From positions 1 through 64,000 of the forward strand of contig CALSOU010000004.1 of the NCBI GenBank assembly GCA_943788055.1: a stretch of DNA of 64,000 nt, written 5' to 3'. Under the pieces are notes generated by a model. The model worked only from the letters and a program-made list of their open reading frames with translations. It was not told the DNA's origin and made no database searches. Positions 18,301 through 28,816 of the stretch are shown here, piece by piece (position 1 is the stretch's first letter; each line of letters starts with the position of its first letter). This stretch comes from an uncultured Saprospiraceae bacterium. Its GTDB lineage: Bacteria > Bacteroidota > Bacteroidia > Chitinophagales > Saprospiraceae. The position numbers and the translations under genes were made by a program.

Positions 18301-21300
18301 TCAACAATAATACTTTCATTAAATATGAGATTAACAGTTAAAACTTGTTCACAAACTCCATTGATAAGAGTGCTCTCTATTGTGTATAGTCCCGGGATAT
18401 CTGCAGTAAGTTGAATTTGTTCAGGTATATTGGTGTTCAATTGAGGATTGCTGCCTGCAGGAGCATTGAGAATTGTCCAGACTATGGTAGATTCTAAGGC
18501 ATTTTCAATAACAACATCAAAGATTCCTTCACAAGATTCAAGATCTGAACTGATTGTCGCAGCTGGTGTTTCATACCAAATCACAGGTTGACCGATACTG
18601 ACACTAAGACACGGGTCGTCGTAGTCTATGCCTGTTCCTAGCGCATTTCCTACGACGAAGGATATGTAGTAGGTTTGACCAAGAATTATATCGGTTGGAA
18701 AATCGAAAATACCTGTTTGATTTTCAGCAAGAATGTTACCTAATGAAGTACTAGGATTATCATGGAAGACAAAAAGAAAATCATCATTACTATCTAAGAA
18801 TTCGTCATTGTTATGTTGTGCAATTGCCTGTTCTGGGGCGCAGAGTTCAATTATCGCGTTAAGCATAGAACCGCCTTCACTTGTACAATCGCAGTTAAAA
18901 GTGCCTTGTATGGTTTCTGAAGGACACGAACTATTGTCAGTAATGACAAACGAATAGGGAGATCCCGAAGGAATACTTGACGAAATGAAGGTGTTTCCAG
19001 AAATCGACATTCCATTGATAGCGTAAGGCTCGTTACCTTGATTTATTGTCACAGTGACTTGATAATTACTGCCATCAGGTGAGCATTCTATAATTGGTTC
19101 AGAGATTTCAAGTGGTTCATAAATCGTTACTTCAATCTCGGCAGCGAAAGAACAACTATTTCCAGCACCGATGTATTCTACCACGTAATCACCAGGCGTA
19201 TCAAATTCAACGTCTGTACTTAATTGATTAGGTGTAGAAAAAATTGCAGTTGCTCCGGGTGGACTGCTGAGAATGGTCCAATTATTCAATAAGTTATTTA
19301 TTGAACTCTGACTTAGTAGGGCAGTTAAGGTAAGCTGGTTGTCACATTCGTCCAAATCTTCAGTGATTTGAATTTCAGCAGAGATTTCTTCTTGCCATAT
19401 TACAGGCTGACCAATTGAGACAGATAGGCAAGGATCATTGAGATCTACACTTCCATTAAGAGGATCTCCAACAACATAAGATATATAGTATGTTTCACCC
19501 AATACCATCGGCGGTGCAAAAGAGAACAATCCACTATTACTTTCTTGAAGCACAGTTCCAAGCGAGTTAGTCGGTGAGGTGTGAAGTATATAAATGCCAA
19601 CATCGTTACTGTCAAAAGTTGAATCATTATTGTCAATTCCTTCTGCTGCTTGAGTAATCTCACAAAACTCGATCAAACTCTGGTCCATTGTTCCTGCATC
19701 TGTGATACAAGTGCAAAACTCTTGTACGAAGAATTGTCCCTCACATCCATTGGCATCTGTATATGTAAAGAGCACAGCAGATCCTGATGGATACAGATCT
19801 GATGTATAAATATTGCCAGACACTGGATTGTTAAAAACGGCATAAGGCGCAAGGCCATTGAGAAATGTTAGGCTAACCTGAAATTGAATTCCTATGCAAT
19901 TTACCTCACCAGAGACCTCGAGCGCAGGAAGAACTTCAATTGTTTGACTAGATGTTCGGATACAACCATTGTTATCTTCGCTTAATTCAATTACGTAGAT
20001 TCCAGGAAGGTCAACAGTATAAGCTGTGCTAGCTTGGCTAGGTGCATTAAATACGAATGTTCCCGGCCCGCTGACTTGTTGCCAGTTTAGTGGATTTGCG
20101 CTACTGTTTGGAGTTCCAATCACAAAATCTCCAGGTATGCAAACCGGAGATGCAGCTGTAATTTGTGGAGCTGCTGGATCGAGTACATCAATCGTTACAC
20201 AAATTTCGGTCGAGTTTCCACATTCGGTGCTGCTAGTAGTCGCACAAACCTCGATCAGACCTGCGGATGAGGGTGTTACTTCAACCGAGGAATTGTTATT
20301 TTCACTTATTGTTCCTGGTCCAGATATAGTCCAGTTGTATTGTTGTGCAGGTGGCGTATTTGTGTCACTTACAGTGAATGATTCATCGAAGCATACTTCT
20401 GTTGGAGCATTCAGGATAGGTTCGACTAAACCTTCCACAACCTCGAAAGTGGCTGTTGTACTAACTTCGCATCCATCTACCGTTTTTGTCAATTGAATGG
20501 TATAGGTTCCTGGTAGATCCACTGTGAATTCGGTTGTCACTACGTTGGGATTATAGAATGTAATAGTCCCTGGACCACTTAGTTGTGTATATAATGTTGA
20601 GCTTGCACCTCCGTTTGCATTACCTACTAGAAATCCAGTTGGAATACAATAAACTGGATCTGCGAGAATTGTGGGAGGCGCTGGGTCGGACACTATGATA
20701 TCTATACATTCTTCTTGAGAGGTGCCACAGGTACTTGAAGAAGCAACTGCGCAAATAGTTATGATTCCTACTCCTATTGTTGAAACGTCGATAGAGCTAT
20801 TATTATCAATATCGATTACTCCAGGACCAGCAATCGTCCAGGTATATGTTTCTGCTAGAGGATCGTTAAGTACATCGACTTGAAAAGAGGTGTTTAAGCA
20901 GACACCGAAAGGACTATCAAGAATAGGCTGTTCGCTGCCAACGATTACATTCATACTTGCGCAGTTGGGGACGTTATTACAATCATCTTGGATTTCTACG
21001 CAAATATTTATAGGTCCCGAATTTGGCAATAATGTGATTATTCCGGTGGCATTATCAAATGTAAATTGGCCGAAACTACCTGAGCTTATTGATAGAAAGT
21101 AAGTAACTGTGGGATCGAAATTTTCGATTGGAAAATCGTACAACTGTCCTGCGCATAACTCTATGGGCCACGAAATCTGTGGAGTTGCGAAATCTGGTAT
21201 GATGCCAACAACGGAGCAGGAAATGAATGCACAATAGACGCCATTTGCTATATCAACAAAAATATTACCATAGCTTTCTCCAACAACTGGAAGTAGAGCC

Positions 21301-22187
21301 TCATCTGTTAGTAGAAACTGTACGACGCATAATTCGTAGTCACCCGCTGGATAGCTTGTCATATCGGGCTCCACATCAGTAATTTCTAAAATAATTCCTG
21401 TAGTAGCATCTACAACGTAGTATTTGTATCCATACAGCTGAGGTTCAGGCGGATCACCATTGTAGGTAGGGTTTATTGTAAAGTCAAGGCCAGCATCTCC
21501 TTGACAATAGACTTGAGGAAGTGGGACGACGAGTTGGTATGTGCTCAATTCACATAATGGCGGACCGACAGCACAAGTATTACTTGTGCAGGATGTTCCG
21601 GAGTTATCTGCAAATTCTAGAGACCAGTCTAGAATTGTAGCATTTGAAGTAATGCCAGTTGGCCACTGATCTTCTATCCAGAGTTGCCAATCTCCATCAA
21701 TTGCACCAGTTAGTGTTTCCAAGCAGCCTAAGCTGTTATAAGGTGGCCCCAGAGATTGAACAGGATAGTAAGAACCAGTATAATTTACATTAGGAAGGTA
21801 TGGGGCACTAGAGTCAAAAAAATCTATGAATCCATCGTCAGGCAAGGCAGTCTGATCACATGAAACGAAACAAATATCGAAAAAGAACGTGGGTGTATTT
21901 CCAGGATTGTTACTAGTACTAAGTGTTACGAAATCTCCGCTTGGAGCATATAATCGTATCTCAAACTCTCCGATTTCAAGTGATTCAATAGATAGATGAA
22001 CACTTTTTAGATATTGACCATTTGTGCCAAGAACGCTATTGCTAGATCCACTAATATTGATTGTACTTGTAACAATACCGCTATCATCAGTTGGCAATGG
22101 GCAATTCGTACAACCACATTGCGAGAAGCAAAGTAGTTGATATCCGAATATTATAAGAAGTAGAATCGCAATTCGTTTTGCTATCAT
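15396..22187 (-). CDS. Giant multi-repeat surface protein with T9SS type B (gliding motility-associated, CHU_C) sorting domain
   Basis: About 2263 residues. After a signal peptide ([19 protein letters not shown]), residues 40-200 form a jelly-roll of the proprotein-convertase P-domain type ([34 protein letters not shown]). A pair of 168-residue Ig/PKD-like repeats follows (about 420-588 and 589-757, sharing WTI.GPG.I and V.LPG.Y.I.L). Then come four copies of a roughly 260-residue module with [12 protein letters not shown] and [14 protein letters not shown]. The C-terminal 90 residues are the type B domain ([49 protein letters not shown]). It should be exported and anchored by the T9SS as an adhesin-like filament; a specific ligand is not predictable. 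The ATG at 22187 is preferred to a GTG just before it. Confidence 0.9.
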   Translation of the reverse strand: MIAKRIAILLLIIFGYQLLCFSQCGCTNCPLPTDDSGIVTSTINISGSSNSVLGTNGQYLKSVHLSIESLEIGEFEIRLYAPSGDFVTLSTSNNPGNTPTFFFDICFVSCDQTALPDDGFIDFFDSSAPYLPNVNYTGSYYPVQSLGPPYNSLGCLETLTGAIDGDWQLWIEDQWPTGITSNATILDWSLEFADNSGTSCTSNTCAVGPPLCELSTYQLVVPLPQVYCQGDAGLDFTINPTYNGDPPEPQLYGYKYYVVDATTGIILEITDVEPDMTSYPAGDYELCVVQFLLTDEALLPVVGESYGNIFVDIANGVYCAFISCSVVGIIPDFATPQISWPIELCAGQLYDFPIENFDPTVTYFLSISSGSFGQFTFDNATGIITLLPNSGPINICVEIQDDCNNVPNCASMNVIVGSEQPILDSPFGVCLNTSFQVDVLNDPLAETYTWTIAGPGVIDIDNNSSIDVSTIGVGIITICAVASSSTCGTSQEECIDIIVSDPAPPTILADPVYCIPTGFLVGNANGGASSTLYTQLSGPGTITFYNPNVVTTEFTVDLPGTYTIQLTKTVDGCEVSTTATFEVVEGLVEPILNAPTEVCFDESFTVSDTNTPPAQQYNWTISGPGTISENNNSSVEVTPSSAGLIEVCATTSSTECGNSTEICVTIDVLDPAAPQITAASPVCIPGDFVIGTPNSSANPLNWQQVSGPGTFVFNAPSQASTAYTVDLPGIYVIELSEDNNGCIRTSSQTIEVLPALEVSGEVNCIGIQFQVSLTFLNGLAPYAVFNNPVSGNIYTSDLYPSGSAVLFTYTDANGCEGQFFVQEFCTCITDAGTMDQSLIEFCEITQAAEGIDNNDSTFDSNDVGIYILHTSPTNSLGTVLQESNSGLFSFAPPMVLGETYYISYVVGDPLNGSVDLNDPCLSVSIGQPVIWQEEISAEIQITEDLDECDNQLTLTALLSQSSINNLLNNWTILSSPPGATAIFSTPNQLSTDVEFDTPGDYVVEYIGAGNSCSFAAEIEVTIYEPLEISEPIIECSPDGSNYQVTVTINQGNEPYAINGMSISGNTFISSSIPSGSPYSFVITDNSSCPSETIQGTFNCDCTSEGGSMLNAIIELCAPEQAIAQHNNDEFLDSNDDFLFVFHDNPSTSLGNILAENQTGIFDFPTDIILGQTYYISFVVGNALGTGIDYDDPCLSVSIGQPVIWYETPAATISSDLESCEGIFDVVIENALESTIVWTILNAPAGSNPQLNTNIPEQIQLTADIPGLYTIESTLINGVCEQVLTVNLIFNESIIVEEIEEICDGLVYEVSFTIQGGSGPFEIDGEQISENNFVSEPIASGDNYSFDVIDSNGCTTVVTGARNCDCESNAGIMSDALVSVCDTSQAITVNFPTDTFLESNDVGRFFLHDGENDTLGNVFTQNTTGVFNYQEPLVPGVIYYVSFVIGDEIAGGNINLNDPCLDVSVGTPVQWNLPLQSQLANEISNCEKNLMIPNSDIIGNSDTILWSLLESPANSSLEIEYSDDDANFEFDSTGTYIFEYTFSYLSCEYKDTLQIEILPEIELENVQIICSPDNTTYEVSFLVVGGEGPYLVNGIELADNNFSSGPIADGDGYSWFVDDFGPCSSISLEGVQDCSCPNSSGDLSDIAIELCEGENLNINYESTPLNIDEYQDFLVLHDGTSGIIGEILQEIENQELVFDLDIPLDQQLWITPISSPLLSDGQIDFSDPCLQIGISTPVTWESNTLLTMETDNQLLCEGDFLTITLQFIGQQYPILAELEGPGISEIIQFNSGTPMNIVVVADSSGSFTLDPIDINCLDPSSTLSIELEVEDCSCTSYTFNPVDSICVTEPSIDLSTWINETTFGSWEINSSTSSIPPSISASDILDISQVTTGTTTLSFESLDPESCDSTYIFEIYLESSYDAAVDISYQLYCHDEGQNIQLIDFISGALPPGYWTEEFENEVIQLASSEIELQLQKPGLYNYGYNLEEPNILCQDLEINITIEIASPLTYQINIENPLCTDELGSINIDFGNQDDLVTNVFIEGDKLNFPYDLDLDPGTYQVELLDLNGCSYQDLILIESPVDLELSLEVTSDPSDDNNYTVIADAIGNTDGLSYQWFVNGQFVSPTDEMLNVVITENTIISLFASNSDGCTAEAEVNLIHRFEESIDIILPNILVPNSLFGNDLFVIPPYQAITEVSSFRIYDRWGNRVFSAQNYDPRMDIVGWDGSQNGRSCVQGVYGYFIEYIDVDGNSKTLIGNITLIR

Positions 22188-22376
22188 CACAACCGCATAT
22201 GTTTACTATATGATTGAAGATAACGAATTGTTGCACAAGAACTAAAACTTCGACAAATAATTATAGATTCTAAGTATTCATCTGGATTAGCTTTCGCCCA
22301 AATAAAGTGAATGATTGAAGTTTGCTATCTATTTCTATATCAGCATTATAGTCAAAGATATATCTGCTCTGCTTAC

Positions 22377-22973
22377 TTATTTCCCGTGTATCAGTTCAAA
22401 AGGATCCTGCCAAAGGTCAAAATGGTGCAGATTATACAGATTGATCTTGTCAATAAGCTTTTGGGCGTAAGCCTTGTCAGTTGCATACCCGCATGATTTC
22501 AGTCCATTTGCCCATGCAACATAGTCGGTTCTGTCATATTGAAATAGAACCGAGTAGTGAGCAGTGTACATCAGAAAGTTAGAATGATCAATGTAACTGT
22601 CGATTACTTCATTGTATGCTCTAAAGCAGGAGTCTGTCAGATTACCTTCTTGGTCATAATCGTCATCTTTGTGATAATATGTCTGACCCTTCCAATAGGA
22701 CTTGCATTTTATTCCAAAATGATTATTTGATTCCTTTGCTAGTCTAGAGTGACCATTTGCAGATTCATGAATGCCTTGAGCTAAAATGATACTTGCCGGT
22801 ATGCCGCTTCGATACATCTCCGCAACCGCAATATCTTTATATTGATCAATGTATGATATGGTAGCGGCAGATAGTTTGTCATCTCGATCAGTGTACGATT
22901 CCGCGATCAAGTTATCTGCGGTTCCAACTAAAGAAGAGACAATAGCACATAGTGCTGTCAGTAAATATTTCAT
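22377..22973 (-). CDS. Exported glucosaminidase (GH73, LytG/FlgJ-like)
   Basis: The 198-residue protein has an N-terminal signal peptide (MKYLLTALCAIVSSLVGTA) and a GH73 domain: YIDQYKDIAVAEM, PASIILAQGIHESANGHS with catalytic Glu70, NNHFGIKC, then FRAYNEVIDSYIDHSNFL and WANGLKSCGYATDKAYAQKL. These motifs are complete. It would cleave the N-acetylglucosaminyl bonds of peptidoglycan in the periplasm. It carries no LysM or SH3 targeting domain, which some relatives have. It is monocistronic or the last gene of a unit now degraded upstream. Confidence 0.9.
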   Translation of the reverse strand: MKYLLTALCAIVSSLVGTADNLIAESYTDRDDKLSAATISYIDQYKDIAVAEMYRSGIPASIILAQGIHESANGHSRLAKESNNHFGIKCKSYWKGQTYYHKDDDYDQEGNLTDSCFRAYNEVIDSYIDHSNFLMYTAHYSVLFQYDRTDYVAWANGLKSCGYATDKAYAQKLIDKINLYNLHHFDLWQDPFELIHGK

Positions 22974-23207
22974 AATCAGGTATTTGATCTTGTTGATATT
23001 ATATTCAATTTCTATGCCAAAAGTTGACTATAACATGAGCTATTGTCAATTGTGTAATTCCTGTCAAGAATATAAATAGAGAAATATTCACAAATATTTT
23101 TAGATTTAGTAGTAATTAATCAAAATTGTCAGCTTATTCGGTTTATGTATGTCGAATTATGCGACATTCTCGAAGAAGCGGTTGTGTTCACGATAAAAAT
23201 TTGAGAT

Positions 23208-24656
23208 ATGTACTTGAATAATCACTCCTTCTTTTCTCTTCGTTATGGAACACTTAGTCCTAGTCATCTAGTACAACGTGGTAGAAAGCTACGACAAAGT
23301 ACACTAGTACTGACAGACATCAATAATACATCTTGTTGCAGCGAGTTCAATTATTAGACCAGGGGTGGCAAAAAGTGCAATGATGAAAGCCTATATAGAA
23401 CGTTCTCATGATCCTAGCAAGATAGAATATCTGCGTCCTATTTTCCAAGAACATCTGAGTGAAACCTATGGTATAATGGTGTACCAAGAGGATGTGATGA
23501 AGTTTGTTCATCATTTTGCGGGGCTAGATTTGAATGAGTCTGACGTTCTAAGGCGAATGATGACTGGTAAGAAAATGGCTTCAGACAACTTCAAAAAACT
23601 GCGTGCAAGATTTTACGAAAACTGCAAACGTAAAGACTATTCGGATGATTTAACAAATGTAGTTTGGAGGCAGATCGAGAGTTTTAGTGGCTATTCCTTC
23701 TGTAAAGCCCATTCTGCATCGTTTGCAGTAGAGTCTTATCAGAGTATGTATCTAAAGGCACATTTTCCGTTGGAATTCATGGTGGCAGTCATTAACAATT
23801 TGGGAGGGTTCTACAGTACGGAAGTACATATTCTTGAAGCTCGTATGCTATGAGGAATTATTGACGCAGCTTGCGTCAATATGAGTTTGGATCAGACACA
23901 TTTATATGGTAAGATTATCTATATAGGATTTCAACACATCGCTTCGCTAAAGCGACAAACTATTCTTGAAATACTTACGGAACGTAAAGAAGGGGGAGTT
24001 TTCCGAAGTATTGATGAACTTTGTCAAAAGAGTTGGTATAGACCCCAAGCAGTTAAGCATATTGATAAGAATCGGAGCCTTTAGATTTATAAATAGTTCG
24101 AAGTATGAATTGCAATGGGAAGTTCTAAAAATGCGAAAATCTCAAATCCGATAGTAGTCAACTATTGTTTGAAATACAAGAACCCAATGCTTTCGATGTG
24201 CCAAGTTTAGAAGAAAAGCCGTATGAGCAAGCTTTCGAAGAGATTGCATTGTTGGGATTTCCTTTGTGTTCGCCGTTTGATTTAATTGAATCGAGAATGG
24301 CGAGTGATTTTACAGCTAAAAACATGGTGAAATATGAGGGTAAGACTATGCAAATAGTAGGCTACTATGTAACAAAAAAAGATGTTACAACATCTACAAA
24401 TGAGCATATGAATTTTGCTACATGGATTGATCGACAAGGTGAAATGTTTGATTCAGTGCATTTTCCTATTTCGCTAAAGAAATCACCGTTTCAGGGAAAA
24501 GGTTGCTATCTGCTGCGAGGCAAGATTGTTGTAGATTTTGGATTTCCAAGTCTTGAAGTTCATCAAATGCAAAAGATAGGATTTTGCCAACAAGGGAATG
24601 CAATCGATGGCAGTCTAGGCAGTAGTAATGGTGGTAAACAACACAGAAATTTATGA
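23208..24656 (+). pseudogene. Relic of a second dnaE (DNA polymerase III alpha-type) gene with internal deletion
   Basis: The first 39 codons from the ATG at 23208 are the PHP-domain start of DnaE (MYLNNHSFFSLRYGTLSP, then LVLTDINNTS). At about 23337 the sequence jumps, in another frame, to the late polymerase region SIIRPGVAKSAMM, VYQEDVMKFVHHFAGLDL, SGYSFCKAHSASFAVESYQ. Further damage: an in-frame TGA at 23851, a frame change near 24030 (to VGIDPKQLSILIRIGAFRF) and another near 24145, before the OB-fold end (MQIVGYYVTKKDV) at 24656. The catalytic palm centre and most of PHP are absent, an inferred loss of about 500 residues. It resembles the roughly 1000-residue second DnaE of Bacteroidota, not the long replicative one. 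It cannot encode a polymerase. Confidence 0.9.
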
Positions 24657-24706
24657 CATCGGTAATATTCGTGCAGTGATGCGCTGCGTAGAATGTTGAT
24701 ATTCAC

Positions 24707-24714
24707 TAATTTTG
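24707..24714 (+). promoter_or_regulatory. Putative -7 box of cysS (TAATTTTG), near-leaderless
   Basis: TAATTTTG fits TAnnTTTG and ends 4 bases before the cysS ATG at 24719, so transcription would begin at or next to the start codon. No clear -33 TTG is seen. Confidence 0.45.
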
Positions 24715-24718
24715 CACC

Positions 24719-26248
24719 ATGAATATATCAAAAGCTACTAGTCCTGTTGCTGAAAGGTTGATTCAACAAGGCGCTCAATTAACGATACAGAATAGTCTTT
24801 CTGGAGATAAGGAGGTTTTTAAACCCATTGTGGAAGGACATATCGGAATGTATGTTTGTGGTCCAACTGTTTATAGTGACGTGCATTTAGGGAATGTGAT
24901 GACATTTGTACGGTTTGATTTCATCTATAGATATTTGGTTTCTTTAGGGTATAAGGTCAGATATGTAAGGAATATTACAGATGTCGGCCATTTGCTTGAT
25001 GATGGTGAAGATCGAATTAGCAAAGGAGCAAGATTGGACGCACTGGAGCCGATGGAGGTCGTACAAAAGTACACTAATGGTTTTCACGAAATGATGGATA
25101 TTTTCAATGCCAAAAAGCCTTCTATTGAACCTAGAGCCACAGCTCATATAATTGAGCAGATAGATATGGTTCAGCAGATAATTGACAATGGTTATGCTTA
25201 TGTCAAGAATGGTTCTGTGTATTTTGATACAATCAAATTTGCAAATGAAAATGCATCATATGGACAGTTGTCTGGTCGCAAGATTGATGACTTGATGGCT
25301 GAAAGTCGAGACAATCTCAAGAATCAAGATGAGAAAAATCATCCTTCTGATTTTGCTATTTGGATGAAGGCTTCAGAAGATCATTTGATGAAATGGCCAT
25401 CACCTTGGTCGATAGGTTTCCCTGGTTGGCACCTTGAGTGTTCAGTTATGAGTACGAAGTATCTAGGAAAAACATTTGATATTCATGGTGGGGGTAATGA
25501 CTTGAAATTTCCACATCATGAGAATGAGATTGCCCAGAATATGGGAAGTTGTCAATGCCAGCCAGCTAACTACTGGCTGCATACCAATATGCTCCTGATG
25601 AACGGTCGTAAGATGTCCAAAAGTGATGGTAACACAATTACACCACCTCAATTATTGACTGGAGAAAGCGAACATATTTCACAAGCATATTCTCCGATGG
25701 CACTGAGATTCTTCATGTTGCAGTCTCACTATAGAAGCACACTTGATCTTACGGACGAAGTATTGAAAGCTTCAGAGAAAGGTTATAAGAGACTCATGGA
25801 CGCTTATGACATTTTGATGTCATCCAAATCAGAAGTTCCTTTGGGAACGGGTGATGAAGCAATAGTAGCAAGCTTAGAAAACATGCATCGTCATCTGATG
25901 GATGATTTTAATAGCCCTAGAGCTTTGGCTTCGATCTTTGAGATCGTTCCGAAAATCAATACTCATAAAGCAAACGAGAAAAAGGATACAATAGGAGTTG
26001 AAGTATTGGAGTTATTACAGTCAGAACTGAGAATGATTATACGAGAGGTACTTGGTTTGAAATCAGAGAAGGCAAACGACGGAGGAGGAGAGATTATTGG
26101 TGGATTAATGGATTTGATGATTGAACTTCGAGCAAGCGTAAGAAGTAAGAAAGATTGGGAAAGTGCGGATAAGATTCGCGACGGTTTAAAAGCAATGAAT
26201 GTTAACCTTAAAGATGGAAAAGATGGAACGTCGTGGACAATTGATTAA
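24719..26248 (+). CDS. cysS: Cysteine--tRNA ligase
   Basis: The 509-residue class I synthetase has the HIGH-equivalent region GPTVYSDVHLGN, the zinc ligands (Cys in MYVCGPTVY and WHLECSVMS, His/Glu in HHENEIAQ), and the KMSKS loop GRKMSKSDGNT. The C-terminal DALR-type helical domain ends in RDGLKAMNVNLKDGKDGTSW. It charges tRNA-Cys in the cytoplasm. Length is normal and the frame intact. It replaces no other copy in the window and is followed by an overlapping M28 lipoprotein gene. Confidence 0.97.
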   Translation: MNISKATSPVAERLIQQGAQLTIQNSLSGDKEVFKPIVEGHIGMYVCGPTVYSDVHLGNVMTFVRFDFIYRYLVSLGYKVRYVRNITDVGHLLDDGEDRISKGARLDALEPMEVVQKYTNGFHEMMDIFNAKKPSIEPRATAHIIEQIDMVQQIIDNGYAYVKNGSVYFDTIKFANENASYGQLSGRKIDDLMAESRDNLKNQDEKNHPSDFAIWMKASEDHLMKWPSPWSIGFPGWHLECSVMSTKYLGKTFDIHGGGNDLKFPHHENEIAQNMGSCQCQPANYWLHTNMLLMNGRKMSKSDGNTITPPQLLTGESEHISQAYSPMALRFFMLQSHYRSTLDLTDEVLKASEKGYKRLMDAYDILMSSKSEVPLGTGDEAIVASLENMHRHLMDDFNSPRALASIFEIVPKINTHKANEKKDTIGVEVLELLQSELRMIIREVLGLKSEKANDGGGEIIGGLMDLMIELRASVRSKKDWESADKIRDGLKAMNVNLKDGKDGTSWTID

Positions 26249-27233
26249 GAAGTTAAGAAGGATAGTGAGTCTTTTTGGGATAGTTTTTTTGCTTGGCATG
26301 CTCGTGTTTTCTTGCAAGGAAGAACCAACTTCGATCCCTCCTTCAAAGCTAGTTGTGCCAATTTTCAATAGCGACTCTGCATTTGTTTTCATTGAAAAGC
26401 AATTGTCTTTTGGACCTAGAGTCCCAGGTACCGAGGCGCAAATCAAAACGAGAGATTGGTTAGTGCAGAAGTTGAAATCTTATGGTGCAAAGACGATTGT
26501 TCAATCATATGAAATGCCGATTTATGATGGTACTGTTTTACCAGGGCACAACATTATTGCACAGTTTAACCCCAAGAAAAGAAACCGAGTTCTTCTTGCA
26601 GCGCATTGGGATACACGCATAGTTGCAGACAAGGATAATGAACGTCAGGATGAGCCGATTATGGGTGCCGATGACGGAGCGTCAGGTGTCGCAGCATTAC
26701 TCGAAATAGCTAGACTTATTCATGGGCAAAGTATCGACCTAGGGGTTGATATAATGTTATTTGATCTCGAAGATCAAGGAGATTTAGAAGGATCTGATGC
26801 ACAGACTGACACCTATGCATTGGGATCAAGATATTGGAGTGAAAATATTGCGCCGAAAGGCTATAAAGCGAAGTTTGGTATACTGCTTGATATGATCGCG
26901 GCAGAAGGCGCAAGTTTTGGAAAAGAAGAGTACTCAGTAAGATACGCTGGACAATACGTTGAGAAGATTTGGGACTTAGCTCAGAAGATGGGTAAAGGCA
27001 ATTTATTCAAGTCCTACAATGCCGGTGCAATTGGTGATGACCACGTAAATATCATCAGAGTTGGAATCCCAGCGGTTGATATAATTAATCGTCCAATGAC
27101 TGGAGCAAGCGGTTTTGGTAGTTATCATCATACGCATGATGATGATATTTCAATTATCAACAAGAGCAATCTAAAGGCCGTAGGTCAAGTTGTAACAGCT
27201 GTTATATATAGAGAAGCAGTAGGTCGCTTCTGA
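26223..27233 (+). CDS. M28 family zinc peptidase / glutaminyl cyclase-like lipoprotein
   Basis: After a basic start (MERRGQLIKKLRR) and a hydrophobic stretch comes a lipobox (LGMLVFSC). The M28 domain has the zinc-site motifs LLAAHWDTR, MGADDGASGVAALLE, FDLEDQGD, LLDMIAAEG and a final HHTHDDD. This set and the length (about 335 residues) match Bacteroidota proteins related to glutaminyl-peptide cyclotransferase, which cyclises N-terminal Gln of exported proteins; an aminopeptidase role is the alternative. It is probably lipid-anchored in the periplasm. Three in-frame ATGs exist (26199, 26214, 26223); I chose 26223 because the signal peptide starts there. The gene overlaps the cysS 3' end. Confidence 0.87.
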   Translation: MERRGQLIKKLRRIVSLFGIVFLLGMLVFSCKEEPTSIPPSKLVVPIFNSDSAFVFIEKQLSFGPRVPGTEAQIKTRDWLVQKLKSYGAKTIVQSYEMPIYDGTVLPGHNIIAQFNPKKRNRVLLAAHWDTRIVADKDNERQDEPIMGADDGASGVAALLEIARLIHGQSIDLGVDIMLFDLEDQGDLEGSDAQTDTYALGSRYWSENIAPKGYKAKFGILLDMIAAEGASFGKEEYSVRYAGQYVEKIWDLAQKMGKGNLFKSYNAGAIGDDHVNIIRVGIPAVDIINRPMTGASGFGSYHHTHDDDISIINKSNLKAVGQVVTAVIYREAVGRF

Positions 27234-27340
27234 TTTTAAGCGTTTCCCGTGGAAGTCACAATCAAATTTGTGTATGATAGGGTATTATTTCGTCTTATTT
27301 ATAAATGATCTTCGTCATGATTGACAACCATTTTGATTGG

Positions 27341-27370
27341 TTTGCAATTTAGTAAGGAGATATATTTTTG
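27341..27370 (+). promoter_or_regulatory. Bacteroidota promoter: TTTG, 18 bases, TATTTTTG
   Basis: TTTG at 27341-27344 and TATTTTTG at 27363-27370 are separated by 18 bases, a near-consensus -33/-7 pair. The ATG of the FNR gene at 27375 follows after only 4 bases, so the transcript would be leaderless or nearly so. This also settles the start against the longer frame from 27321. Confidence 0.75.
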
Positions 27371-27374
27371 CATT

Positions 27375-28379
27375 ATGATTCAAACAGATATAATTATTGT
27401 TGGAGCAGGCCCCGTTGGTTTGTTTACAGTATTTGAAGCAGGATTGTTGAAGTTACGTTGTCACCTTATTGATACATTACCTCAGGTTGGTGGACAGTTA
27501 ACTGAGATTTATCCCAAGAAACCTATTTATGATATTCCTGGCTTCCCTAGTGTTTTGGCTGGAGATTTAGTTGATAATTTAGTGGAGCAAATAGCGCCTT
27601 TTAAGCCTACTTACACTCTAGGGGAAAGAGTTGAGGTAATTGATAAGGTCGGTGAAAAAATGTACGAAGTAACCACTAGTAGAGGAACAAAAGTACAAGC
27701 TCCAGTAATTGCAATTGCAGGAGGTCTTGGTTGTTTTGAACCAAGAAAACCACCTTTACAGAATTTGGCAAAGTATGAAGATCACGGTGTTGATTATATA
27801 ATCAAGGATCCTGAAAAATTTCGTGGAAAAAAAGTTGTTGTTGCTGGAGGTGGAGATAGCGCTCTGGACTGGTCCATCATCTTAGCAGATATCGCAAGTG
27901 AAGTTTCTTTAGTACACAGAAGGAGCTCGTTTCGTGGAGCCTTGGACTCGGTAGACAAAGTAATGGAGTTGAGTAAGCAAGGCCAAATAAATCTAGTGAC
28001 GGAAGCTCAAGTTACTGGCTTAGGCGGTGAGAATGAGCTGGATACTGTTGAAATCAAGTCCAAAGACGGGAGTGTCACTTCAGTAAATGCAGATTATTTT
28101 GTTCCACTTTTTGGTCTTGCTCCAAAACTAGGTCCCATTGCTGACTGGGGTCTTGAAATTTATAAGAATGCGGTTGTTGTAAACACCTTTGATTATAGTA
28201 CAAATGTACCAGGCATCTATGCAATCGGTGATATTAATTCATATCCAGGAAAGCTGAAATTAATTCTTTGTGGATTTCACGAAGGTACATTGATGGTTCA
28301 GTCTGCATTTAAGTATATATATCCCGATCAGAAATTGAGCTTTAAGTACACCACAGTCGCAGGTGTAAATGCATTCTAG
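27375..28379 (+). CDS. Ferredoxin--NADP+ reductase, thioredoxin-reductase-like type
   Basis: The 334-residue flavoprotein has the FAD loop DIIIVGAGPVGLFTVFEAG, GGQLTEIYPKKPIYDIPGFP, the NADPH loop VVAGGGDSALDWSI with the phosphate-binding HRR (LVHRRSSFRG), and the FAD tail GIYAIGDINSYPGKLKLI. There is no CxxC active site, which separates it from thioredoxin reductase and places it with the TrxR-like ferredoxin/flavodoxin reductases. It would move electrons between NADPH and ferredoxin in the cytoplasm. The ferredoxin gene next door, 9 bases downstream, is the obvious partner. Confidence 0.9.
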   Translation: MIQTDIIIVGAGPVGLFTVFEAGLLKLRCHLIDTLPQVGGQLTEIYPKKPIYDIPGFPSVLAGDLVDNLVEQIAPFKPTYTLGERVEVIDKVGEKMYEVTTSRGTKVQAPVIAIAGGLGCFEPRKPPLQNLAKYEDHGVDYIIKDPEKFRGKKVVVAGGGDSALDWSIILADIASEVSLVHRRSSFRGALDSVDKVMELSKQGQINLVTEAQVTGLGGENELDTVEIKSKDGSVTSVNADYFVPLFGLAPKLGPIADWGLEIYKNAVVVNTFDYSTNVPGIYAIGDINSYPGKLKLILCGFHEGTLMVQSAFKYIYPDQKLSFKYTTVAGVNAF

Positions 28380-28388
28380 AGTGCCACT

Positions 28389-28715
28389 ATGAAAGAAATA
28401 ATAAATATTACTGTCATTGATCGTGAGGATGTAAAGCACGAACTCGAAGCACCTACGGATATGGCAATGAATGTCATGGAGGCATGTAAGGCATATGAAT
28501 TGCCTGTGCAAGGGACCTGTGGAGGCATGGCCCTTTGCGCATCTTGCCATTGTTATGTGTTGACGGACCACGAGCTTCCGGAACCTAGTGAGTCTGAAGA
28601 GGATATGTTGGATCAGGCTTTTTTCGTTGAAGACAACAGTCGACTAGGATGCCAACTTCGTATCACAGAAGAACTAGACGGTTTAGTTGTAAAGCTAGCT
28701 GAAGAATCAGAATAG
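28389..28715 (+). CDS. [2Fe-2S] ferredoxin, adrenodoxin type
   Basis: The 108-residue protein has the plant/adrenodoxin fold and cluster ligands Cys44, Cys50, Cys53 and Cys88 (GTCGGMALCASCHCYV and SRLGCQLRI). The spacing CX5CX2C with a distant fourth Cys is that of ISC-type and hydroxylase ferredoxins. The acidic helix (ELPEPSESEEDML) is the usual docking surface for a reductase. It is cytoplasmic and co-transcribed with the FNR just upstream; a terminator follows 30 bases after the stop. The electron acceptor (Fe-S assembly or a hydroxylase) is not indicated here. Confidence 0.93.
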   Translation: MKEIINITVIDREDVKHELEAPTDMAMNVMEACKAYELPVQGTCGGMALCASCHCYVLTDHELPEPSESEEDMLDQAFFVEDNSRLGCQLRITEELDGLVVKLAEESE

Positions 28716-28744
28716 TAGGTATTTCATTAACACTATTGAAAGTG

Positions 28745-28783
28745 AAAGAGCTTAGCTACAAAATATAGATAAGCTCTTTTTTT
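28745..28783. terminator. Terminator between ferredoxin and the convergent RND operon
   Basis: AAAGAGCTTA (28745-28754) pairs with TAAGCTCTTT (28770-28779) around a 15-base loop, with a T run to 28783. A run of A precedes the stem only weakly, so it works best for the ferredoxin side. Confidence 0.8.
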
Positions 28784-28816
28784 ATTCAGTGTATTTTGGG
28801 CTTGTCCCAACTTACT

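Noticed and set aside
20026-20496. 156-residue plus-strand frame in the giant gene
   Set aside because: It is the mirror of the repetitive surface-protein coding sequence and has no start context or family.
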